Part shown: piece after piece, positions 6,948-11,485 of the stretch | Position numbering within the stretch: position 1 is the stretch's first letter | Layout: each line of letters begins with the position of its first letter | DNA from: an uncultured Eubacterium sp. | GTDB taxonomy: Bacteria > Bacillota > Clostridia > Eubacteriales > Eubacteriaceae | Reading direction: 5' to 3' | Length of the DNA stretch: 11,485 nt | NCBI GenBank assembly: GCA_902784045.1 | Contig: CACZTE010000273.1 | Span: 1 to 11,485 of the forward strand | Notes under the pieces: model-generated | What the model saw: only the letters and a program-made list of their open reading frames with translations | The model's database searches: none | What the model was told of the DNA's origin: nothing | Made by a program: the position numbers and the translations under genes

Positions 6948-6963
6948 ATCATTAAAAAGTCAA
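6935..6963 (-). promoter_or_regulatory. Promoter of the ABC transporter operon
   Basis: On the minus strand TTGACT (6958-6963), 17 bases, then TAAGCT (6935-6940). The -35 matches at five of six positions, the -10 at only three. The predicted leader is about 70 bases. The -10 lies inside the palindrome at 6932-6947. Confidence 0.5.
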
Positions 6964-7009
6964 GCGTTTTATCTGCGCGTATACCAGCCGGATTCATTTT
7001 CGCCCAATC

Positions 7010-7033
7010 AAAAAACCCGCCGTTCAGCGGGTT
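7010..7033 (-). terminator. Rho-independent terminator of the ECF S-component gene
   Basis: On the minus strand AACCCGC-TGAACG-GCGGGTT followed by TTTT: a perfect seven-pair stem with a six-base loop. It lies about 35 bases after the stop codon at 7068 and separates this gene from the ABC operon promoter. Confidence 0.88.
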
Positions 7034-7067
7034 GAAAAGTTGTTAGATTTGTATTGCGCGGTTATTT

Positions 7068-7856
7068 TCAGTCCGCGTCTTTTGCGGTGTCTTGCTTTTC
7101 TTCTGTCTTCTCGCGATCTTCTTTTTGTTCGGATTCTTCCGGTTTTACGCCGTCTTGTTTTTCTTCCAACGCCACGCCGTCTTCTTTTGATTCGGATGCA
7201 TCCGCTTGCGTGTTCTCCAGTTTCTGCCCAGCCGTTTGCGTAGCGGGTTTCACATAGCGGAGCAGCACCTTACACACGGCCATTGTCAGAATACCGGCGA
7301 GGATGGCTTCCGGCACACCATTGATGCCGATGACACCCATAATGACGCCGAAAAGCGCTGAAAAATCAATTTCTCTGGCCGCCGCGTAGGCTTGGCCGAA
7401 AAAGACATAAATGCCGCCCATCACCAAAATCGTGTTGGTCATGGAACCCGCGACGCCTGCAATGGTCAAATCCACCGCGTCGTTTTTAATGACTTTCTTC
7501 AGTCCATGGTAAGCATAATAGGGAACAACACCTACCAGAATTCTCGGTACCATACAAATCACCAGGCTCATAAAATTACCCGACGCGCCGCCGATCGTAA
7601 TAAAAGGCGAAAACACAAATGACGTGACCGTAGGATTAATCGTGTTGGAGATCAAACTGGTGATCCCGAAAACCGTGCCCAAAAAAGCGCCGGCAAAAGG
7701 TCCGAGCATAATGCTGCCGATGATAACGGGCACATGAATAATCGTTGCCCGCGTCACACCCAGAGGAATATAACCGATGGGCGTAAATGCCAGCAAAATG
7801 ATGATGGCCATAAACATAGCCATCTGAACCAGGTCCGATGTCTTTCTTTTTTGCAT
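7068..7856 (-). CDS. ECF transporter S component (substrate-binding membrane subunit) with acidic C-terminal tail
   Basis: 262 residues from the ATG at 7856. I chose this start because AAGGAGG lies eight bases upstream; a longer reading from TTG at 7886 would run through that ribosome binding site. The first 200 residues are a six-segment membrane protein of the ECF S-component class. An AxxxA motif (Ala13, Ala17) stands in helix 1, used in this family to dock onto the T component. The block TPIGYIPLGVTRATIIHVPVI (25-45) and GPFAGAFLGTVFG (52-64) are typical. Members bind a vitamin or related small molecule outside the cell and share the EcfA/EcfT motor, which is not encoded here. The ligand is not predictable; pantothenate-like transporters share this look. 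Residues 206-262 form a Glu/Lys/Asp/Gln-rich tail containing two EEKQD units, not part of the usual fold. The gene is monocistronic, with its own promoter and terminator. Confidence 0.87.
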   Translation of the reverse strand: MQKRKTSDLVQMAMFMAIIILLAFTPIGYIPLGVTRATIIHVPVIIGSIMLGPFAGAFLGTVFGITSLISNTINPTVTSFVFSPFITIGGASGNFMSLVICMVPRILVGVVPYYAYHGLKKVIKNDAVDLTIAGVAGSMTNTILVMGGIYVFFGQAYAAAREIDFSALFGVIMGVIGINGVPEAILAGILTMAVCKVLLRYVKPATQTAGQKLENTQADASESKEDGVALEEKQDGVKPEESEQKEDREKTEEKQDTAKDAD

Positions 7857-7864
7857 AATTAAAA

Positions 7865-7871
7865 CCTCCTT
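7865..7871 (-). promoter_or_regulatory. Ribosome binding site deciding the ECF S-component start
   Basis: AAGGAGG on the minus strand, eight bases before the ATG at 7856. It excludes the upstream in-frame TTG at 7886 as the main start. Confidence 0.85.
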
Positions 7872-7922
7872 GCTGCCGTTCTCCAAAAACGGAGATACAG
7901 TGCTTTTTGGTGTATGCGCACC
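7872..7922 (-). other. Structured short 5' leader of the ECF S-component gene
   Basis: The predicted leader is about 65 bases. It contains GGTG-CGCATA-CACC, then TCTCC-GTTTTT-GGAGA. The second stem overlaps an alternative CCGTT / AACGG pairing. It does not match any riboswitch class I recognise. ECF S-component genes are often controlled by riboswitches, so the alternative pairings are worth recording, but the fold is weak. Confidence 0.3.
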
Positions 7923-7929
7923 ATTTTGT

Positions 7930-7958
7930 ATTGTACAGGATTAAAGACATTTTGTCCA
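7930..7958 (-). promoter_or_regulatory. Sigma-A-type promoter of the ECF S-component gene
   Basis: On the minus strand TGGACA (7953-7958), 17 bases, TACAAT (7930-7935). Both hexamers match the consensus at five of six positions with ideal spacing. Confidence 0.78.
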
Positions 7959-8048
7959 TACAAACATTCAATCTTTTCACGTCGCCTGAATGCTCTGACG
8001 CGCGAGCGTGTCTCGCACACGGTCGTTCGGCAAAGGAATTACCTCGCA

Positions 8049-8085
8049 AAAAGCGCCGAAGCATCATCACCGCTTCAGCGCTTTT
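8049..8085 (-). terminator. Rho-independent terminator of the sigI-rsgI operon
   Basis: On the minus strand AAAAGCGCTGAAGC pairs with GCTTCGGCGCTTTT (one G-U pair) across a nine-base loop and is followed by one more T. It lies 23 bases after the rsgI stop at 8109. The A run on the other side could give some activity on the plus strand. Confidence 0.88.
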
Positions 8086-8108
8086 CATGAAATGATATGA
8101 GTTGAATT

Positions 8109-9224
8109 TTAAGTCTGTGAGGAGGATAAACGATCTGGCTGAGACGAAGATAGCGGGAATATTTGCGAATTGTCCGCGTTTTCGTCCGTAAGTTTGTCGG
8201 CGTCTTCGGTTTTCTCGTCCGAATTGTGAGCCGAAGGCGTTGGCGGTGTTTCACCCGTATCGGTTTCACCGCCGCCGTTGGTCCCCGGGTTTGCCGGCAC
8301 AATCGACGGAGTGGAGGGCTCCGCGACGGGATTACCGCCGGGTGCCGGTGCCGCCACCACAGGCGTTTTTGCTGTCGGGTCAACCGTTGGCGGTGTGTTT
8401 TGTCCGCCGGAACCGGAGCTGCTGCCTGAATCGCTTCCGCCGCCTTGATGACTTTCCGGCGTGACCGCCGGAGCAGTGGCTGTTTGCGCCTTTGTGACGT
8501 TTTGGTCATGCTCGGCAATCATTTCTTTGACAGGCTTGGACGTGTAATTGTTAACGGATTCTCCGCTTGGTGTTGATGACGTTGTGCCACCACCTGCCTG
8601 TTTGGCAATGAGCATTTCTTTATAGCGCCCGCTGCTCATGCCCAACGCTTCCGCTTCTTTGGCTTCGTTCATGGTCGATGTGGTCACCGACAGCATCACC
8701 GCTTCGTCGCCGCTGATGGCTTTTTTGATTTCTTCTTTGAGTTTCTCCGAAATGCTTTTGTCATCCGTCGCGACATTGGTTAATATACAATTGTCTTTTC
8801 CTTTGCCCAAAAATCCTTTTTTGTAAAGAAGGTTTTTGGTCTGGCTGATGGCATCCGTCAGCGGCACACCCATAATGTGGTCTTTTAACTCCGCGACTAT
8901 CGGCTCCGCGTCTTTGTTAACGGCTTTTACCGAAATAACACAATCTTGACGGTTAACGGCATATTCAATAGAGGGGTTTACATCCAAACTAACCGTCGCG
9001 CACGTGAGCATGGACGACCAGACATATCCGAGTGTCGCAAAACACAGGAGGAAAACCGCGGCAACGGCAGCGCACCATTTCGCCATCCGGGGAGACGTTT
9101 CGGGCTTCGCGCGCAGCACCACTGTGTCTCCGACTTCACATTTTCTTCGGATGGTTTTAATGTCGCCGGTTTCCGTTAGAACAACAGTTTCCTGATCCCG
9201 GACTGCCAAAACGATTGCTTTCAT
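8109..9224 (-). CDS. rsgI: RsgI-family membrane anti-sigma factor
   Basis: 371 residues from ATG at 9224; a GTG three codons upstream (9233) with AAAGGA before it is an alternative start. The first 45 residues (KAIVLAVRDQETVVLTETGD) match the RsgI N-terminal domain that binds SigI in the cytoplasm. One membrane helix follows at about 50-72. The exterior begins with VSLDVNPSIEYAVN (78-91), the conserved block in which RsgI proteins are reported to self-cleave at the Asn-Pro bond (here Asn83-Pro84). A helical stretch with EAKEAEALGMSSGRYKEML (about 187-205), also family-typical, follows. From about 212 to the end the protein is a Pro/Gly/Ser/Thr-rich low-complexity tail, with no carbohydrate-binding module or enzyme domain visible, unlike the cellulosome-linked RsgI proteins. 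It lies directly downstream of sigI, as expected for a sigma/anti-sigma pair. The inducing signal is unknown, perhaps cell-wall stress or heat. Confidence 0.9.
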   Translation of the reverse strand: MKAIVLAVRDQETVVLTETGDIKTIRRKCEVGDTVVLRAKPETSPRMAKWCAAVAAVFLLCFATLGYVWSSMLTCATVSLDVNPSIEYAVNRQDCVISVKAVNKDAEPIVAELKDHIMGVPLTDAISQTKNLLYKKGFLGKGKDNCILTNVATDDKSISEKLKEEIKKAISGDEAVMLSVTTSTMNEAKEAEALGMSSGRYKEMLIAKQAGGGTTSSTPSGESVNNYTSKPVKEMIAEHDQNVTKAQTATAPAVTPESHQGGGSDSGSSSGSGGQNTPPTVDPTAKTPVVAAPAPGGNPVAEPSTPSIVPANPGTNGGGETDTGETPPTPSAHNSDEKTEDADKLTDENADNSQIFPLSSSQPDRLSSSQT

Positions 9225-9247
9225 GACAATCACCTAATTCCTTTTGT

Positions 9248-9261
9248 AATTTATATAAATT
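9248..9261. promoter_or_regulatory. 14-bp perfect palindrome between sigI and rsgI
   Basis: AATTTATATAAATT is fully self-complementary and sits 24 bases upstream of the rsgI ATG. It may be a protein-binding site, a -10-like element for a secondary rsgI promoter, or simply AT-rich sequence. No -35 is convincing. Confidence 0.3.
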
Positions 9262-9314
9262 TCCTTATTTTGACAGCGTGCAAAGGCCGTGAAAATAACG
9301 TGACCGGTCCAACA

Positions 9315-10052
9315 TTATTTTTGACCTTTGTCTACAAATTTGAGATATTCTGCCAATAGCGGGTATTCTCTCGAGAGAATCTCTATCCCCGCTATGATAT
9401 ATTTTCGATGATTCTCCAAAATATTTCGGGGTACTTCGCAATTTTTGCAAATTTCTTTTATCGGCAGCTTTCTTTTTCCCCGAACATAGGTCAAAAGTCC
9501 GTCATCTTTCAGAACCGTCCGGATGACGATGGCGCAATTATTTTTGGTTTTGCCGGCTTTGGGCGAAACCGCAGGTAAATCGAAAAACGAAATCTCATAA
9601 AACGCCAGCACGCCGGACAGTGCTTCAATCTCATCTTTGATCTGGGTGGAGCCTCTGAAAACCGTCATCGCCTCGCCGCTGATTTTGGAGCTGACCTCCA
9701 ACTGAACGGATGATGGATTATCGGTCAATTCCGCGGATAACGTATCCGGTCCGACGGCCTGTTCATTTTGATGCTTGGATTCTTTGTTGTAATAGTCGAT
9801 GAGCCGCCGACGGATAACCATTGCCGCGAACCCTTTAAAACTTCCCTTGCTTTTATCATAGGTCCGGACGGCCTCGCTGAAAGCAATCAGCGCCACGCTC
9901 CATTCGTCATCGCTTTCGCTTACATAGTGGTGGGCGGTTTGATAGGCTGTTTTTAAAATGAAATTTTTATGCGTTTTGACCAGCGCTTCAAAAGCTTCTT
10001 CGCTTTCTTTTGCTTTAATGGCGGAATCGTCGTCTTTTCGAAAAAAAGCCAT
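9315..10052 (-). CDS. sigI: RNA polymerase sigma factor SigI
   Basis: 245 residues from ATG at 10052, chosen because AAGGAGG lies six bases upstream; a longer in-frame reading from 10130 would include that site. Region sigma-2 occupies about 20-95. The block SESDDEWSVALIAFSEAVRT (45-64) with KGSFKGFAAMVIRRRLIDY (69-87) is the SigI core- and -10-binding signature. The C-terminal SigI-specific domain (about 135-240) ends in the helix-turn-helix GKRKLPIKEICKNCEV (192-207) with NHRKYIIAGIEILS (214-227), typical of this family in place of ordinary sigma-4. SigI directs RNA polymerase to envelope, heat or polysaccharide-related genes and is held inactive by RsgI. The rsgI start is about 90 bases downstream, so they form one operon ending at 8049-8085. 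No SigI-type promoter was recognised upstream, so autoregulation is not shown. Confidence 0.92.
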   Translation of the reverse strand: MAFFRKDDDSAIKAKESEEAFEALVKTHKNFILKTAYQTAHHYVSESDDEWSVALIAFSEAVRTYDKSKGSFKGFAAMVIRRRLIDYYNKESKHQNEQAVGPDTLSAELTDNPSSVQLEVSSKISGEAMTVFRGSTQIKDEIEALSGVLAFYEISFFDLPAVSPKAGKTKNNCAIVIRTVLKDDGLLTYVRGKRKLPIKEICKNCEVPRNILENHRKYIIAGIEILSREYPLLAEYLKFVDKGQK

Positions 10053-10123
10053 ATCAAACCTCCTTTCCGTTCTCTCTGTTTTCCCGGCAGATTGCTTTCG
10101 AGAACGTGGTGTTTTCAAAAAAA

Positions 10124-10179
10124 TGCACAATATGATTGAAATTTTTTCAATTTCTTGTTTTTTTAAACTATTTTGTGCA
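10124..10179. repeat. Nested inverted repeats between divergent sigI and small gene
   Basis: The outer arms TGCACAA (10124-10130) and TTGTGCA (10173-10179) are exact inverted copies 42 bases apart. Inside them lies a second perfect inverted repeat, ATTGAAA-TTT-TTTCAAT (10135-10151). The region is very AT-rich, so some symmetry is expected by chance. The nested arrangement in a divergent promoter region suggests a regulator-binding site, but no regulator can be named. Confidence 0.45.
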
Positions 10180-10194
10180 AATAAGGGAATTATC

Positions 10195-10207
10195 GGTTAT
10201 AATAACC
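10195..10207 (+). promoter_or_regulatory. Promoter -10 of the small gene inside a 13-bp palindrome
   Basis: TATAAT (10198-10203) lies within GGTTAT-A-ATAACC, a perfect palindrome. The -35 zone holds only TTGTGC (10173-10178) at 19 bases, a poor match that overlaps the outer inverted repeat. The leader to the ATG at 10253 is about 43 bases. Confidence 0.45.
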
Positions 10208-10252
10208 ATATCTGATAATTCTATCTACTTTATAATTAAGGAGCTGTTTACG

Positions 10253-10456
10253 ATGAAATTGTGGGTTATCATAAAAAAAGAGTCAAATGTTCTCGCTTTA
10301 CCTTTTGCCTTCCCATCCGAAAAAGAAGCGCGTAAATATCTGCTTTACGGCTCAACAATCCGCGCGGAAGATTTTGATAAGCATACGGTAATCGAAATAG
10401 ACAGCGATACCTTCGAAGAAATGGTGCATACCTATCGTCTCGAATATCCCAATTAA
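10253..10456 (+). CDS. Small protein of unknown function (67 residues)
   Basis: I do not recognise the family. The ATG at 10253 is chosen because AAGGAG lies nine bases upstream; a longer in-frame reading from 10136 would cross the promoter region and start with a run of hydrophobic codons lacking a ribosome binding site. The protein begins MKLWVIIKKESN with a short beta-strand-like hydrophobic start. It then has SEKEARKYLLYG (22-33) and an acidic C-terminal half, DSDTFEEMVHTYRLE (50-64). No signal peptide, Cys cluster or membrane helix is visible, so it is probably a small soluble alpha/beta protein. It is divergent from sigI and closed off by strong hairpins. Its own promoter, ribosome binding site and terminator support a real gene. 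Confidence 0.7.
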   Translation: MKLWVIIKKESNVLALPFAFPSEKEARKYLLYGSTIRAEDFDKHTVIEIDSDTFEEMVHTYRLEYPN

Positions 10457-10458
10457 AT

Positions 10459-10480
10459 CGCCGATGTGTTTAAAGCGGCG
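10459..10480 (+). other. Short hairpin after the small gene
   Basis: CGCCG (10459-10463) pairs with CGGCG (10476-10480) across a 12-base loop, immediately after the stop codon. No T run follows, so it is not a terminator alone. Its left arm region CGCCGATGTGTT resembles the next hairpin's TGCCGATGTATT, a partial duplication. Confidence 0.35.
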
Positions 10481-10482
10481 TT

Positions 10483-10511
10483 GCCGATGTATTCGCATCG
10501 GTGTTTTTTTT
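10483..10511 (+). terminator. Rho-independent terminator of the small gene
   Basis: CCGATG (10484-10489), loop TATTCG, CATCGG (10496-10501), then TG and a run of eight T. It lies 27 bases after the stop at 10456. Confidence 0.85.
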
Positions 10512-10544
10512 CGGCCGGACGAGGAAAATCCCCGTCCGGCCGAA
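10510..10544. terminator. Long GC-rich hairpin between convergent genes
   Basis: A perfect 12-pair stem, TTCGGCCGGACG / CGTCCGGCCGAA, with an 11-base loop, directly downstream of the EAL gene stop (10551) on the minus strand. On that strand it is followed by A residues, not T, so it is not a classic terminator there. On the plus strand TTTTT follows after three bases, making it a second, back-up terminator for the small gene. It may also protect the 3' end of the minus-strand mRNA. Confidence 0.65.
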
Positions 10545-10550
10545 TGGTTT

Positions 10551-11485
10551 TTAGTTTGAGACGTATTGCTTTTCAAATTCATCCAGCGGTATCGGTTTGC
10601 TGAAATAATATCCCTGGAACATTTTACATCCCGTTTCTTTCAGAAAGTCAACCTGTCTTTGAGTTTCTACACCTTCGCAAAGGGACACAATGTCCAAATC
10701 GGCAGATAAGCCGATAATGGATTTTAGAATTTTTTTCGCTCTTTCTTTTTCTTTGGTCTCATTGAGAAAAACCATATCGATTTTCAAGACATCCACTGGA
10801 ATGTCCTTGAGCATATTCAGTGAAGAAAAGCCGCTGCCAAAATCGTCCATCTCCACCAAAAAGCCCGAGCTATGAAGCTTATCAATCAGTTCAAGACGAT
10901 TGTCAATATTGTTCATCATCACTGTTTCCGTGATTTCAAGCCTGAGTTTTTCCGGCGAAATGCCGTATTCCTTCACCAAGTCGGTGAATCGTTTGTGAAT
11001 ATCCATGAAATAAAAATCTTTGGGTGAAATATTCACAGACAGGAACAAATCGACACCCGATTCCTGCCATTTTTTTAAGATACGGCAGGCGGATTCCCAC
11101 ATATGATAGTCAACCTTGGCGATCATGCCGTTTTTTTCAAAAACGGAGATAAATTCACCGGGAGACAAAAAGCCACGTTCGGGATGAATCCAGCGCGCCA
11201 GCACTTCCGCCCCGACAATCCTTCCATCTCTGTCAACCTGGGGCTGCAAATATGGACGAATCTGCCCTTCAGTGATGGCCTCATCAAGCGACGTCGTCAA
11301 TCTTTGCGCCATAATCAGGTTTTCTCTCAGATTGCTGTCATAATAGCTCACCTTTGACTGCCATTCATTTTTGACGGCGGTAATGGCCATAATGGCGCGG
11401 TCAATCATCACAGAGACGGAAATTGCCGGATTTTTAATTTCATAAACGCCGGTATGAATCACAAGAGGATAATTCACATCGCCGG
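10551..11485 (-). CDS. GGDEF-EAL cyclic-di-GMP phosphodiesterase, C-terminal part (5' end off window)
   Basis: The frame is open to the right edge, so the true start is outside; a GTG at 11477 is only an internal codon. The visible 310 residues begin with the last part of a GGDEF-type domain (YPLVIHTGVYEI, then DRA...A and YYDSNLRE). A full EAL domain follows. Counting from the GTG at 11477, EAL motif EVLAR is at 91-95, Asn149 (VNISP), Glu181 (LEITET), Asp211-Asp212 (DDFGSG), Lys232 (LKID), Glu268 (CEGVET) and Gln288 (QGYYFSKP). All positions needed for metal binding and catalysis appear present, with Val in place of Ala in EAL, a common active variant. It should hydrolyse cyclic di-GMP to pGpG, lowering the second messenger that controls motility and biofilm. 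Whether the GGDEF part is active cannot be seen. Any membrane or sensor domains would lie upstream, off the window. Confidence 0.93.
   Translation of the reverse strand, partial: GDVNYPLVIHTGVYEIKNPAISVSVMIDRAIMAITAVKNEWQSKVSYYDSNLRENLIMAQRLTTSLDEAITEGQIRPYLQPQVDRDGRIVGAEVLARWIHPERGFLSPGEFISVFEKNGMIAKVDYHMWESACRILKKWQESGVDLFLSVNISPKDFYFMDIHKRFTDLVKEYGISPEKLRLEITETVMMNNIDNRLELIDKLHSSGFLVEMDDFGSGFSSLNMLKDIPVDVLKIDMVFLNETKEKERAKKILKSIIGLSADLDIVSLCEGVETQRQVDFLKETGCKMFQGYYFSKPIPLDEFEKQYVSN

Noticed and set aside
7636..8088. Minus-strand 150-codon frame crossing the ECF promoter and the rsgI terminator
   Set aside because: It runs through a terminator and a good promoter and then overlaps the ECF gene out of frame.
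8075..8518. Minus-strand 147-codon Arg-rich frame and plus-strand frames 8163-8464
   Set aside because: They are shadows of the G+C-rich low-complexity rsgI tail in other frames, with biased composition and no start context.
10053..10130. Longer sigI start (ATG at 10130)
   Set aside because: The extra 26 residues cross the AAGGAGG site that serves the ATG at 10052, and are not family-like.
10053..10215. SigI-type autoregulatory promoter upstream of sigI
   Set aside because: A CGAA occurs in the leader, but no C-rich -35 stands at the expected distance, so it cannot be supported.
10231..10236. Second TATAAT upstream of the small gene
   Set aside because: It is only two bases from the ribosome binding site, so transcription would begin inside that site. 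The copy at 10198 is better placed.

Overview
The window looks like chromosome of a monoderm Bacillota, most likely class Clostridia. Nearly every gene has a strong purine-rich ribosome binding site. A SigI/RsgI sigma/anti-sigma pair, an ECF-type vitamin transporter S component, a CmpB-type membrane protein and a clostridial-style FtsX permease with its ATPase are all present. Genus cannot be told from the sequence alone. Base composition is moderate, but the first 1.1 kb is visibly richer in G+C than the rest. No rRNA, tRNA, CRISPR array or recognisable transposase was seen.

Layout. (1) 1-1143, minus: a UDP-glucose/GDP-mannose dehydrogenase homologue running off the left edge, with several catalytic positions replaced (probable pseudoenzyme). 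(2) 1144-1345: a 79-bp imperfect palindrome flanked by two 18-bp direct repeats. (3) 1346-2311, minus: CmpB-type five-helix membrane protein with a charged C-terminal extension. (4) 2312-2476: back-to-back divergent promoters. (5) 2477-3388, plus: RNase Z-like metallo-beta-lactamase-fold hydrolase, ending at a bidirectional terminator. (6) 3436-3832: about 400 bp without a recognisable gene, containing inverted and direct repeats and a possible small-RNA unit. (7) 3833-6860, minus: FtsX-type permease and its ATPase, behind a promoter whose -10 lies in a perfect palindrome. (8) 7068-7856, minus: ECF transporter S component with an unusual acidic tail, its own promoter and its own terminator. 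(9) 8109-10052, minus: sigI-rsgI operon. (10) 10253-10456, plus: an orphan 67-residue protein divergent from sigI, with nested inverted repeats between the two. (11) 10551-11485, minus: C-terminal part of a GGDEF-EAL protein, running off the right edge.

The common theme is the cell envelope and signalling. SigI/RsgI senses something outside the membrane and releases a sigma factor. The ABC and ECF transporters handle export or extrusion and vitamin uptake. The EAL protein should hydrolyse cyclic di-GMP. Each transcription unit has its own recognisable control signals, so these are best read as neighbours, not one pathway. The observations most worth following are the degenerate sugar-nucleotide dehydrogenase, the unexplained 3436-3832 interval, the RsgI with a long low-complexity exterior instead of a carbohydrate-binding module, and the symmetrical sigI/orphan intergenic region.
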